Shown: positions 22,056 to 34,265, numbered from the stretch's first letter. The stretch is DNA of 64,000 nucleotides from Hydractinia symbiolongicarpus (GCF_029227915.1 NC_079889.1:8184001-8248000); one strand, 5' to 3'. The notes: generated from the sequence alone by a model not told the origin. Numbers and translations: made by a program.

Positions 22056-23830
22056 TACCAATCACCATGCTTTAACTGCTTTTTTCTGTGCTGCTTTGTG
22101 CAATTTAAAGCCACGCCTCATACAAGCAAAATAATCTTGATGAAGAAAAAAACGGGTTTTTTTTAAACATTATTTTTGACATTATTGGCAAACACAAAAT
22201 ATTTTGTGATTCAAATTTTTTAATTTCGTTTTTTTTAAGTTTTACCTTATTTTCCTCAATTTAATAATACATGTTTACTTATCTTTTTTCTGGGACAGTC
22301 TCAACCAAATAATATTTTTTTATAAATGTGTGGCTATAAAAATAGCCTTTTTATTGAATTTATTCCATATATACCATTTATTGCGAGAACGTGTGTTTCA
22401 GATAATGCACACAGAAAGATGACCGTTTTTTTTAAAGATCGTTCCAAGCAACAAGCAAAACTTCTTAAGCGTAGATTTGTTTATAAAAAATAATAGAATT
22501 TGGCTTTAGTCCTTTCAACTTCCAGCTGTTCCTGAATTTTTTTTTGCGTGGACCTCTTTTAAGTCTGCATTGTTCTGCACATAAAAACACACGTCAAAAG
22601 TTTCAACGTAAATTAAAAAACGTGCGTTCGAAAAAGCACTCAAAAAACTCGATATTTATCTACCTTTTCCTTTATCGAAATAAATTAAAAGGTTAGAAAA
22701 ACTAATGCATTGAAAGTTTTTGCGTTCTCCAGTCTCACTCAATTATTAACACAACCATGTTTACAAAAAGAGTTTCGTACGAGCCATGCAAGGGAATGGG
22801 GACAAGGGTGATTTACAGGTTTTTTGCGCGAGAATTTAATACAAATTCATATAATGTCACTACCCTAAAAACCATAGAAAGGTTAATAAAAAAAAATCAA
22901 AATTATACATTATATAAACTGATTCGAATCTAAGCGATCAAATTTATATTTACGAGCACTAGTACCATTTTTAAACATATCATTGTTTATTCTCTGGTAA
23001 TATAAAGCAAAGCATATAATTTGTATCTAGCAATTAAAATTGTTTATTAATATTCATCATACTATTTGCATAAAATGTAATGAGATCTAGACAGGAGTCT
23101 AACCTGCTCGCCGGTATTTTTCCAAAGATGCATCTAGATCGTAAAACGAATGTATTCTTTTGAAAATGAAGTAAAAGAAGAGAAGATATTTTTAAAAAGA
23201 TATTATCTTGTCTTTTTTAAAGTTCCTTTTTCTGTACGAAATTCGCCATATTCGCTAGCTATGCTTCATTCTCAAGTTGCGTTTCAGTGTAAATAAGGTT
23301 ATACATCATGACCTCTCACGTTTACAAACTGAGAAACTGATGCATAAGTTAATAAAAGCACAATAATCATAAAAACCCGCTATTTTAAGTCAATTATCGC
23401 GTTTCTTGGGGTGATTTACTGGGTTTCGGCTCACTTTTTTACATTTCCTCAGTTTCTGAAATATTCTCTGATAGCTAAATAACTCCACTGAATATTTCTC
23501 AGAAGTTAAGGTTTCGATGTTGCGATAGATTATTTTGTTATTACTATCCATTATATTTTTTCTTACACAAGCGGCTTCCCAAATTTGTTTTTGTACACGC
23601 CTTGTTCACATGAACATTAAAATTTAAGCTAATCAAGTTGAACATAAATGATGTAACTTCAAATTTCATAATGCTTCTGAATACACTAATTCAACATAGT
23701 GCTAGACCGCGTTTATAAAAAGACTGGGACAAGTTTGGGGTAAACAAAATTAACCGAAGTTAGTTGCAAAGAAGGAAAGAAAGTTGTAATTGAAGTTTTT
23801 TTGAGAGCGTAGTAGTGTTGTTAGATAACT
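22056..23830. other. Gene-free AT-rich stretch
   Basis: About 1.8 kb with no supported gene, RNA or element end; it may be eroded interior of the ISL2EU copy whose relics flank it. Confidence 0.4.
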
Positions 23831-24600
23831 ATGGTTTTTAAAATGATAGAGAAGATGAAGGTTCACGAGTTAAAGGAGTATTTGAGGCTGAGAGGTCTGA
23901 AGGTTAGCGGGAGAAAAACAGCAGAGGAGGTAGAGAAAGCTTTACATAAACATTACCAAGCTAAGCTTACATTCAGTGAATCTGGTGTTGTACTTCCTGA
24001 CCCAAAGTATCTTTCTGTTGAAACTTTACATAGCAATGTTGCAGTACGCTTTTCACCATTATTACTCGAGGTCAATGTTGTAATAAAAACTAGTATGCTT
24101 TTCGAAAATGTGTCATAACTGCATCCAAGCTCATGAAGTGGAAAAGTTTTTGGCAGTAGTTTCAAAAAAATTCCGGTTTTGTGTTCCTTAGTCCAAATAT
24201 TCCAGTATTAAAGTATGCACGCTCAATGGAAGTTAATGCAGTAAATAAATTTTATGAGTATTATTCTGAAGGTCATAAGAATGTTGAAGATATTGAGTGT
24301 GGGTTATTTTATGACAAGGTTTTTCCATTCATAGGTGCTAATACAGACAGAGTTATTTCGTGTTCATGTTCTCCTAAGTCATGATTAGAAGTAAAATGTG
24401 GAACATCTCCAAATGATCCTAAGATTTGTCTACCCTATTCAGAATATGTTGAAGGGAAGTTAGTTCTAAACAAAAATCAACAGTATTTTACCCAGTGTCA
24501 AATGCAGATGGGAGTTACTGGTTTAAAATTTTACAAGCATGGTCTTATGGTGTTTCCTAATTTTTGAATAGCTTTGGCCTAGATGTTCCTATGAGCTAGG
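23831..24600 (+). pseudogene. SAP-YqaJ nuclease relic of an ISL2EU-like element
   Basis: The first part (ATG at 23831, 95 codons) has a SAP motif, MKVHELKEYLRLRGLKVSGRK, as in the N-termini of many transposon YqaJ proteins. After a break, 24181-24384 carries LKYARSMEVNAVNKFYEYY and ECGLFYDKVFPFIGANTDRVISCSC. These correspond to the YqaJ core up to the first catalytic acids, though the expected SPD is NTD. After TGA near 24382, LEVKCGTSP (the ExK motif) and QQYFTQCQMQMGVTGLKFY (the conserved Gln-rich helix) follow. At least two frame breaks make it a pseudogene. It lies downstream of the transposase relic on the same strand, unlike the convergent layout of the intact copy, so the two relics may come from different insertions. 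Confidence 0.75.
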
Positions 24601-24939
24601 TTCTTAAAAAAGAAAGGTGTATAAAGCATAACACCAACCAACCAATGCTTGTCATGTTTTGGAGCAGAATACGAATGTATGATGAAGGACTTTGTTTCTC
24701 CATTCATGGAATATATTGTGGAGTCTTCTAACAGTCTGCATTGTAGCATGAAATAATTGAAAGCCTGCTTCAACACATTTCCTTCGGCAACGGTTAAAAG
24801 TTCCTTTGTCCATGATGTCCAAGTGGTTTCTTGAAGCAACAAAATCAGTTTGTGGAAAGAAAGTAAATTAGAACATATCTGACGAATTTTCTTTCGTCAA
24901 CAAAAACATTAAAACAGGGCATAGTACACCTATATTCGT

Positions 24940-25045
24940 TATCGACGTTGAAAGTTATTAATTTTTTTAATTATGTTATTGTTTCCATAGGATAAAGAAC
25001 AAACATTGTAATGGAAACAGAATATAAAAGACCTGATTTTTTAAA
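24940..25045 (+). repeat. Solo 3' tail of the CR1/L2-like LINE family
   Basis: The sequence attatgttattg...ataggataaagaacaaacattgtaatggaaac-gaatataaaa followed by A-rich DNA parallels the 3' end of the complete LINE at 17463-17525. No coding part is attached, so this is a strongly 5'-truncated insertion. Confidence 0.65.
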
Positions 25046-25465
25046 AAAATTCCTCAACTATTAGTCGTTGATGTTACAGGTGAAATTGACCCAATAGATA
25101 ATGGATACCATTTCCGAAAAATTGCACATCCGGTTTTTGACAAATCAAGGAAATAGGTATTATCGAGGCAAAATAAATATACTAAGTTCAACCTGGATGT
25201 TTTTTTAACGTTGAAAAAGATCTTGTGAACGTTTATAGATTGAGACATCTGCCTATTTTTAAAGTGTCTTTTAACTGTTATAATTTTAAAGATAAAAATT
25301 GGTTGCGATCACACTATGGAAGGGATTATAGCGGAAGAATCAGGTTAAATGGTGTATAGTTATTTTATGATGGCATGTTGGATGTTTTAGAAAAAAGGAA
25401 AATTACAAGGTGCAAGCACAATGATTAACTCGACTACTCAAGTCTTAGATTTAAAGTCTAGAGGT

Positions 25466-25705
25466 TTTGCTCCTCTAAACGTGCTTCCAAAAACACACGA
25501 TTCTTTCTTTTTCCGAGGAGATAATAGTCACATACGAACAAAACTTTGGCAAACAAACAAAGAGTAGGTCAGGACTTCTATAAAAGGTACAGGGGTTTCG
25601 ACCCATATTCCTGAACTAAGGTACCCGAAATGTCTAGCCGGGTCACCTCCAAGAAGGTCTGCTAATATTCTTCAGCAGGAACTAGACAATTCTTCCATCC
25701 GTATA
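25466..25705 (+). repeat. Dispersed repeat family B, copy 1 (inverted copy at 62.43-62.66 kb)
   Basis: About 240 bases (ctagaggttttgctc ... ggtttcgacccatattcctgaac ... cttcagcaggaactagaca) match the reverse complement of 62430-62665 at most positions. No protein was recognised. A non-autonomous element or an eroded gene fragment. Confidence 0.7.
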
Positions 25706-26364
25706 TCTGTAATCTGTTCTACTCAGCACAATCTTGTGTGACTGGGTAAAAGTGGAGTGGTCACTCTCCAAAGATAAGACCAGTATGCAGTCCAACCCCC
25801 TTGCTGACATATTTCTTTTGTTTTGTTTTTTACTTCACTCAAAGGATTTTTTTCGGGTTTTACCTTACATATTACTTATAAACGATGCTGAAGAAGTCAG
25901 TCGATGTACTGACGAAAGTTTTAAATAATAAAATCTTTGAATTTTATTTTTGATGTGGTCTTTTCATATTGTTAAAGGAATGTTTCAAAAACCACAGTTT
26001 TAGTAACAAAATCAAGTGCTACGTGCAGTTATGTTATGATATTTTATAGGTAGTTTTGACTTGTGCAAGTATACCGTTCATTGTCAAAGCTGTTTGAATT
26101 CCTTTAATTCGTTTGATTTCGAATATGTATTGAACTGTGGTTATTGGTCTAGTCGTCCTATTAGAGTCAATTGTCTGATAAAAGAAAAGCGTTTCAGTTA
26201 TGGGATGTAAACGTATGCCGGGAAGTTCACAGAAAGCCTATGTTATGTCCTTATGTGATATATCTGAAAAAAAAATGGAAGGGTGAAACGCTATTTTATT
26301 AATAATGTTGATAAGTTATGACATTTAAAACTGCAGATCTAAGTTTAGAAACTTCTTTGTGGCA

Positions 26365-28647
26365 TGGGAATATGGTTCATCAATCACTTCCACAAGCATT
26401 TAAAGAATGGAATCATTGGCGGTTTGAAAAGGATTTGCTTTAAGGATAAAACTGGATGCAGTGCCCCTTTTGTGAAGTTAATCAACGCAGTTTTTATGCT
26501 GTTGGAAACTGCAAGTTATACCGAGACAAGTCTTCTGGGAAGTATGGCAGGAACAATTGTGTTAAATGCTTTTGTTAACGACTTTGTTGATGCATTTTCA
26601 TAATTAATTAAATACATGCATTATCATCAGCAGGACAAAGGGATCACAGTATTATGCAGCAACCTATTTCACAGAATATGTAGAGGTAAAGAAATATCTT
26701 TAAACACCTTGTTGAGCAAAGAGATTTTATCAAGGTAGAGAATATTTCTTTAATTAACAATCTGTGCTTTTCAAGACTACAAGTGTTATATTATAGTTTT
26801 TTGTTCTACTAATTAATCTAGACTGTTTTCAGACATCATTTTTTCAGCCTTTTTTGAGATTCTTATTGTCTCATCTGTCTTGTGCAGTTTAATTATCTCT
26901 ATAATAATAGCCGTATTCCGTCTGTCTGTCTGTGTGTCCGCGAAAGCCGTGTCCCGTTACGGAAACACGAAATTTTGTAAATTACGCACAAATACCAAAT
27001 GCGATATATTTTTACCGACTTTGTTTGACCGCCCGCACGTAGTATACCAATCACGACGCCTGATTCTTTAGAAAACAATCCAAGATTTTCGCGATCAAAA
27101 AAACAATCCAAGAATTTCGCGGCTGAATAAACGAAGGCCATTTTGATTTTAAAAATGGTCGTGTATGGCCAGGCTATGAGGTTTGTTTGACTTTTTTATC
27201 TTCTGAAAGCTTTACATTTTTGTAATATTTGTTTTCTGTTTGTTTTCAATGTTAGGATAAATATATTGTCACGTTTTTTAGCCTCATACAGATCTTAAAC
27301 GCACCAGTTTTGGGATTTTTGGCTAAGAACGAAGATTTTTTGAAGGTTAGCTATATAGCTAGCTAGAGCCTCACTTTTTCTTATTCTGTTTGTTATTAGA
27401 GCTTTTTATCCTAGCCAACATTTATTTTCATGTTGAGGCTGTGGCTATTTAGCTAGCTCCTTAAAAAGTGCTAGCTCCTTAAAAAGTGCAAGTATAAAAT
27501 GCAGTTTGGTTACAACAATATTCTTAAGCAATAATTCTTATGCTAAATGCAGTTAGCTAGGTAGCTACTTCTTTTACACATTTTCCCGAAAACTTTTTCT
27601 GCAAATAAAATGACTGAGCGATTGTTTTAGCTGGACGGGTAACGACAGGCTGTTCCCTGTGTTTTTATTTAAACCGAAGTTTATTTTGGAAAAAAGTATT
27701 ACGCCTATATGCGCATGTGCGATAACCTGTACTAAGGGGTTAGCCCACTGTGACAATTAATTATAAACTCTCTTGGGAATAACGCCTGTACGAATGTGCA
27801 ACACTGCTTACTTGGGCTAACCACTCAGCCCTGTGTTAGCAATGGACTGTTTATTGTGTTTTTACTTAAACAGAGTCTGCGATAAAGTTTTTTTCAAAAG
27901 GGTATTGTCCATATACGCCTGTTCAACTCTGTTTAACTGTAACTAAGCACTTAGCCCGGTGTCACGATTAATTTTTTAACTTTTACAAAAACTTATACCG
28001 CAAAATAAAATAATATTGACGGATTGTTTTTGCTATGACGGAGTCACAACGGTTGTAAACTGTATTTTTATTTCAGCCTTTGTTGTGGAAAAGTTTTTTT
28101 TTGAAAAATATGTTACAGTCGCAACACTACAATGGTGTATGCGCTTCACTTGATTTACGACATACTGCATACCTGTACTAAAGCGCTCCACCTGACCGTG
28201 TCGCACAGTTTGCAGTTCTTTTTAGGCGCTCCTTAGGGCGTTCAACAACAGTTACTTGTGGCTCACCCCGGCGTTTCGACGCCGGGTTTCCCAGCTAGTA
28301 TACATATATTTCTCCTGATAGGTGGCAGATGTTAACAATCAATGTGAAGGTATTTGGACTGCTGCAGGAAATATTAAAAAGAAAGTAAATTCGTTGGATG
28401 AAACTGGCATTGATGTAGTATCATGTTGGCATCAAATTGGTCAAAAAGCTGTCAAAATGTTTCAGGGAGAATTATTTGGGTATCTAATGTTTTTGATGAA
28501 AACCTTTATGTTGCATAGGCCAGTTAAGTTTCGTTTCTCAGACGTAATGTGCAAATATGGAAGTTTGTGAAACGTCACCAACCATTAGTTGCCGAGTCTA
28601 TGGCACCAGCTTTGTCTGTGATGCATGCAAAGGGGCACGCTTTTGAT
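26365..28647 (+). pseudogene. KDZ (Kyakuja-Dileera-Zisupton) transposase relic split by a Helitron
   Basis: The left part (about 26390-26570, with shifts) reads EWNHWRFEKDL, CPFCEVNQRSFYAVGNCKLYRD, the cysteine-plus-GNxKLYR segment of KDZ transposases. The right part (28319-28645) reads VNNQCEGIWTAAGNIKKK, LDETGIDVVSCWHQ, MFQGELFGYLMFL and, after a shift, VMHAKGHAF, matching the next conserved block (CxGxWTAA, LDExG, HAKxH). The 1.4-kb Helitron lies exactly between them. Stops and frameshifts in both halves make it inactive. KDZ elements are large DNA transposons found in fungi and diverse animals. Confidence 0.75.
26896..28298 (+). mobile_element. Non-autonomous Helitron with internal ~200-bp tandem repeats
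   Basis: The 5' end is TCTCTATAATAATAGCCG followed by repeated CTGT units. The 3' end has a perfect 8-bp hairpin CCCGGCGT-TTCG-ACGCCGGG just upstream of CTAG (28295-28298), followed by host T. The 5' neighbour base is A, as expected for insertion between A and T. The interior holds three diverged ~200-bp tandem units (starting near 27643, 27836 and 28049), each with ctg-gt-tttttattta...tacgcctgt. There is no Rep/helicase coding. It is inserted in the KDZ relic, so it is younger. Confidence 0.8.
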
Positions 28648-28655
28648 TAAAAATT

Positions 28656-29200
28656 AATGAGATTGTTGGGGAACAAAGAAACCCTACCTCTAATAACTTG
28701 AATTTGCAAAGGGAAATTGAGGAGATAAGAACCCAGCTGAGAGATTTGGCCTTCCCAAGAAAGTGGCAACCAAATTCAAACCAGAATAGGTCCAAAGCAC
28801 CTCGCTCTGCACAATGTAAGGAATGCATGTAGCGGAATTCGCATGGCCCCTGTCATCATTGCTTTTGCTGTGGGTCCCTAGACCACCGAGTGTGATCATT
28901 TTAAAAAAAACTGACAAGAGCTTCCGAGAGGCAAGAAGTGCTTCAAAAAAAGCCTTCTCCTGTAAATAGAAAATGGCACGTATGCAATGTACATAGTTTA
29001 AAATTGTATGGTTGTTCGAAATGCAAATCTAATGTTTTTTATTGTTCGCGAAAATTCCAAAAGAAGGATACTTCTCATAAAAACATTTGTTCCGTAATTG
29101 AGGATTTAATTAATTTGGAGTGTGACAAAATGATTAAAAACTTTACTGTTTCTGATAACCAGACCTTGCCGTCAAAGTTTTAGTCGAGATAAATAAAGCT
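28656..29200 (+). pseudogene. Retroelement gag-like fragment with zinc knuckles and MYND-type finger
   Basis: A basic stretch (PRKWQPNSNQNRSK) is followed, across stops, by CKEC...CHHCFCCGSLDH, resembling retroviral-type zinc knuckles. At 28938-29183 comes CNVHSLKLYGCSKCKSNVFYC...HKNIC, a MYND-like C/H pattern that lacks some positions of the full set. MYND-like fingers after knuckles occur in some cnidarian Gypsy-type gag proteins, so I infer a decayed LTR-retroelement gag. No protease, RT or LTR is present nearby. It could instead be the N-terminal part of the kinase relic that follows. Confidence 0.5.
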
Positions 29201-29328
29201 TATTGGACGTGATGAGTTTCCCGAAAAATATGGTTTAACTGAGTTTGATTAGTGCAATTTAAGTAAAAAGTAATTTCATTGAAATTATTGAAAATTTACT
29301 TTAAATTTTTCAACTTGCAGGATATCAT

Positions 29329-30564
29329 TTGACCATGGATCAAATAAACGAGTTTGCATCACAAGCAAACGTATATGCATCTGATGTAGACTTTATAAGC
29401 AAAGAACTCATGGAAAAATGTGAAGATATTATTCCATTTCCTGCTGAAGTGCCAGTTGTAAACCTAAAAACAGCATATTTATTGTTAAAAGAAAAACTCG
29501 CCCAGAAAAGCTCGCCCATGCAGAGTGTGATGTTTTTGCTTCTGAACGTAGGTCATCCTCTTCGAATGTTGATCAAATACCAAATGTCAGCATTATCCAC
29601 ATAAGGTTCATTGGTAAGGTGTTCAGAACGCCTATGCTGTATAACAGTCCATTCAAAAGACCGGCTGCAAAAAGTTGTGCCACTCCAGCAACATTTAAGA
29701 ACTCTATGAGTTTACACAGTCTACACAGTCACAGTCACGCCCTGTTACACCCAGTTTGACACTATCAGCAATGCTAAAAATGGAACAATCTATCAATGAT
29801 AATAAAGATTCTCACCAGATTGAAATGAAAACATTCAAGGTGTCTTCTATGCAGTGGGAAGACATAGGAACAATTTCATTTGCAATAAATCTGAATATTT
29901 TAGGTTCTGGGTCGTTTAGAAATGTATATGCAGCAAGGTCAACTACACCGCCCTTCAACTAAGGTAAATGGGTGGTGAAAAGATATAATGAGCCTGCAAG
30001 ACTTGCCATTGTGGCAGAATTGGCACAGACACTGGAGCAGCATACAAGGCAGGCTGTTCAAATGACACGTCTCTCAGATCATTTTGCATCAAAATTAGGT
30101 GATCTGAATGCTTCAACACCAAAATCAGATACGTTAAAACGTATTTTTGTGAAATTAAAGATATAAACGAGTTTATAACTGTTGAGGAAAAGATAGAGGG
30201 CGAGTTTGTCAAATATTTAAATAACGACGGTGACTGTTCAAATGTGCATCAATCAATTATGGCTTGGCAAGCAGAGTGCTGAGCACATTTTTTATTAAAA
30301 TCAAAAGAAACTCTCCTTCTAACTGATCTTCAAGGGCATGGAACCTTGTTAACTGATCCAGAGATAGCATCATCAGAATTTTCAAAGGACAAAGAGGCTC
30401 TTTTTTGCATTGGAAATTTTTGCAGAAAAGCTATTAAAAAATTTGGGATGAAGCATATTTGTAATGAGTATAGCAAGTTCGAAAAACTAGAAGATATTGA
30501 TAAAAAAATGTATGAACAATATGATGACACCATAACTTTCTTAGATGGAACTACCTCGAACTAA
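29329..30564 (+). pseudogene. Alpha-kinase (MHCK/EF2K-type) domain relic
   Basis: An acceptor-like cttgcag precedes 29322. The domain begins near 29900 with LGSGSFRNVYAARST (glycine-rich loop), then VVKRY (the nucleotide-binding Lys region). It continues, after a shift near 30150, as EEKIEGEFVKYLNNDGD (G-EFxKYxNNxG, the hallmark of alpha-kinases), then LLLTDLQGHGTLLTDPEIAS (LTDLQGxGxxLTDP) and KHICNEY near 30456 (part of the zinc-binding HxCNxxC, last Cys replaced). It is broken by TAA at 29960 and TGA at 30280 plus one frameshift. Alpha-kinases phosphorylate helical substrates such as myosin heavy chain or eEF2. A recent pseudogene or exapted element cargo; the N-terminal 90-codon piece is unrecognised. 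Confidence 0.75.
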
Positions 30565-31904
30565 AACACTAATTTTTTTGAAATATATTTTCTTTCTTGT
30601 TTATTACGACATCTTATTTAAATTAGTTTCTTTGTTTAAGTTTTCTTATTTTTTCTTTAAAGGGAAAAAATATTTTAGTGCATCTTAAGTACAACATTTT
30701 GTTCCATAGATTTTACAAAACGTTAAACTAGTTCGTTTTCACTTGAAAAAATAACCCATTCTTCTTCGTTGATTTGTTATGTTTTATTTTTGAAAATCTT
30801 TTGTTTTGTTAGATAAATAATTTGATTCATGATGTATTTTTAGCTACTGTAATATATTTTTATTCATACAATTTTTACTTCAACTATTCTTTTCTTCTGT
30901 TCAAAGTGCTTACTCTGGTTCTTTAAACTCTAATAAAAAGACGAAAAAAAAAGATGGTCCTTCAAAGTGTAACTATATGAAATGAAATGAAAAATGAAAA
31001 ATTTGAAGGATTATCTAGTATAGTTCATCAAATAATAAAAATATAACAATATTTATGATCAAATTTGTAACACAGTCTTTTTTTCCCGCCAATTTTACAA
31101 ACATTATTGAGATACGCACACAAGCGGCGCAGAACTACGACGAGGGGCGAGGTTGGAATTGAAAAGTCATAACGTTACGGCAATAAGTTATAAAATCGGT
31201 CGATGACATTTCGTAAAAACACAATCGCGTCCATGACGAAAAAGTACGAATATGCTTTTTTAACTTGATAAAAAAGTTAGAAAAAATAAATACATTATAC
31301 TGGCTATAAAAATCGTGGAGCTCGCGAAAATATTCGTGGGACACACGATCCTTCGTGGAGAAAATATATTAGCGTGGTGGCCACGCTAGAATGCTTGTTA
31401 TACATAAAGACACCACGCTCGTTACACGAACACGATGTCAACAAACCTTTTTACAGTACTGTATGTTCCTGTAAATTATTTTGTTAATATTCGGAAATAT
31501 AGACTGATTGATTGATATGAATAATTTAAACACAAGCGTGGTAATGGCGGAAAGGATCACGTAGATCTTATTTTGTTTTTACATATGTTCTTGCTGAAGT
31601 CTTTGTTTCGGGATCCCTTTAAAGATTGAAAAATTGCAGACGAATAACTAAAAAAAGTGGAGTAGTAATGTTCCGACCCATATTGTCTGGTCGATCCATA
31701 TTGTCTGGTCGACCCATGTTGTCCGAAAAACGGCAACAACCCATATTGTCCGAATCCAACCCATACTGTCGGGATAAAGTAAATACATTTTTATTGCTTT
31801 AATAATTTTCAGAAAATATATCCTGTGTCAATGCGGACTTTTGGATCCTGAAAAAAACTATTTAATGAAATTTAGGTGACGCAAATCTCATCTTCATCTA
31901 AACC
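30565..31904. other. Gene-free stretch with small palindromes
   Basis: No gene is supported. It contains a hairpin TAGCGTGG-tgg-CCACGCTA near 31370 and scattered cccatattgtc motifs at 31677-31770 related to the minisatellite that follows. Confidence 0.4.
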
Positions 31905-32030
31905 TTTTCAGACAACATGGGCAGACATATATCTCCTACCCATATTGCCCTAAGCTTTTTCGGACAACATGGCTGACATATAGCCTCTACCCATATTGTC
32001 TTAAACTTTTTCGGACAACATGGGTAGCCA
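31905..32030. repeat. 51-bp minisatellite, about 2.5 units
   Basis: Three starts (about 31905, 31955, 32006) share cttttcggacaacatggg, followed by cagacatat-cctctacccatattg. Each unit carries an inverted pair (ggacaacatggg / cccatattgtc), so each can fold on itself. The same cccatattgtcgg motif appears alone at 51308. Confidence 0.7.
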
Positions 32031-32325
32031 CAAATCCAATAAAAAAACACAAAACAGTACAAAATTTTTTGAATGAATAAAAGTCAGGTATATATTATCA
32101 ATTGTTGAATTTAAAAATGGTTTCAAATAAAGATTAAAATGCAGTCTGGTGAAATTAACCAATACTAAACGTTGTAAAAAGATTGTGCCTTTGTTTAGCA
32201 ATTTCTACTTGGCATTTAAGCCCCATGTCAAAAAATTAAATTGTTTTCTATATCTTTTCTTTGCTGGACAAAACATAATATGTACTTACAAAAACATCTC
32301 TATAATAGCCATCAAACAATCAAAT

Positions 32326-32392
32326 TGATTCAGACAGGATTCGAACCTGCATTTCTGTTAACAGGGCATCCTACCAATTGGATGACTGAATC
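32326..32392 (-). pseudogene. tRNA-like sequence, probable tRNA pseudogene
   Basis: On the minus strand a 7-bp acceptor stem (GATTCAG/CTGAATC) with discriminator A, a D arm (ATCC-AATTGGTA-GGAT) and a T arm (GCAGG-TTCGAAT-CCTGT) are all intact. The anticodon region (CCTGTTAACAG) resembles tRNA-Asn(GUU), but the anticodon stem does not pair normally and the variable loop is missing, giving only 67 nt. Likely a deleted tRNA copy. Confidence 0.5.
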
Positions 32393-33504
32393 GTAAGTCA
32401 TTAGTCATACAAACTAAACTTACATTTTTTGTGATTACTTGGTGGAAAATAACTCTGAAAAGATTCTTTATTATATATATAATTTTTTTCTAATTGCCAC
32501 CGCATTAACCAAAATCTTTTGGTGATGACCCCTGAGTGTGTACTTACTTTATGGATGGCCCCTCCTCTAAACCAATAAGGGAAAACTTTTAAATATGCTG
32601 TTACAGTATAAATAAACTGTACTGTACAGTACTGTACAGGTAAAAGCAAAGTATTCCAAAATGTACACACTAAGCTGAAATTTGCGTCTTCCTTTAGAGG
32701 TAAGAAGAATGTGTGGACCAACTACAACTATTTGGAGCCAGTAAAAAAGATGAAGATGCAGGAAACGTGTTTAAAATTTTTTTGACAAAAGCGAAAACGA
32801 TTTGACAGTTACAGCCCGTCGATGACTGCCGTAGCCGTTGAAACGTAGCCTATAATAAACTGGCTTGTTCATTACATGGTAATGCCTATATTCCTCAATA
32901 ACTAATAGTTATTCAATAAGTAATAGTTAGCTGATAATATATATATACATAGCTGTATTTATATGATTGTATTTACGCCATTTAAAAGACGAAAAAAAAC
33001 TTTACATTAACTGCAGTGCTAGTAGTGGGAACACATAAAATATCCACACCAGGCCCAAGGTAAGTTAATCAACACAAGTTAGCTACCTATTCCTATACCT
33101 GGCCTGGAACTGATTTTTGTGTTCTCTCTGATCTTTTTAGTTATTAAATTCTCTATACAAAACTCAATCTAAATTGCACCTAGAAAGAATGAATAGTTAA
33201 ATATGAGTTTCGCCTTCAAAATCAAATAAACTAAGTAAATATAGCTAGCTAGCTATAGCTAATCACACTGCTCGAAATACACCCTTACGATAATTCACGA
33301 AATACACCTAGCTGTCGTAGCAAGACATACATACGCAAGATATACATACACATCGTGAATCAAAACGATCCTTTGAATTTGTTTCAGTTGCACGACAATA
33401 AGAACGGTAAGTTGAAAAAAGAAAGTTGCTTTTACTAACTGATGATAATACCTAAACCAAGGCATGGCCCAATATCACGAGGAGTTATTGATTAGCCGTA
33501 CTAG
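32393..33504. other. Gene-free stretch
   Basis: No gene is supported. A palindromic (GTACT)n tract (ctgtacagtactgtacag) lies at about 32620-32640. Confidence 0.4.
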
Positions 33505-34265
33505 ATAATGATGAGGTGACAAAACAGCTAGCTGTAATGATATTTCTTGTCTAATGACAGCTGGTTCTACTATAGTTAGAGGTTGCAACCCTCTAGAGAT
33601 TTTTCAAAAAAGCAAAATCCCCCTTTTTGCAAGGATTTCCTAAAAACATTGACCGTAAAAGGCAGAAAAATACAACAGCGACAGAACACAACACTAAACA
33701 ATAAATATTAAAGCAATTCAAAATGAATTGAATAGGTACAAATGAGATAAATTAAACTTATCATAACGTGAATATCCTTAAACGGATAAATTTAAAATTA
33801 TTAGAGAATGTGTTTAAGAAGCAAACAACTATCTGCGCGCCAGGACTTGTGACCCTGGCTGTAGCTTTCCACATGTGTTATGGAGCTCCAACACTCAGCC
33901 TTACACAGATAATTGTTGCTGTGTACCAGCCTGTCATAACTGGGGTAATATGCGTGGGCGTAACACCACGAAGACCAGATAAGAAAATCTAACCCCCTTG
34001 CAAAGTTTCTTCTAAAATGACTAAGGGCAGCAGGATTGTCAATCCTGAAAGCAAAGTGAGCAAACTCTGCCTTCCTACTGGACTGGGGTAATAAGTGGGA
34101 TCGTTAAGCCCAAAGACAAGATATGATATCAAGCCCCCTTGCTGTGCTTCTTACAGTGTCTCTATACAAAGAAAGGAGTGAGCAAACTCCGGTTTCACGG
34201 TGCACTGACCAACATAAATCAGCTGGGGTAAATAAAACCGCTAGGGTCATGGATTCCCTCCCCCA
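33505..34265 (+). repeat. Dispersed repeat family A, copy 3 (longest)
   Basis: It contains both family blocks: gatgaggtgacaaaacagc near 33510 with the TAGAGGTTGCAACCCTCTA hairpin near 33580, and the CCAGGACTTGTGACCCTGG hairpin block near 33838. Roughly 260 further bases follow, with two repeats of gagcaaactc(t/c)g and preceding gtggg-t/ctggggtaa. The small open frame inside (33768-33992) is not convincing as a gene. Confidence 0.6.
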
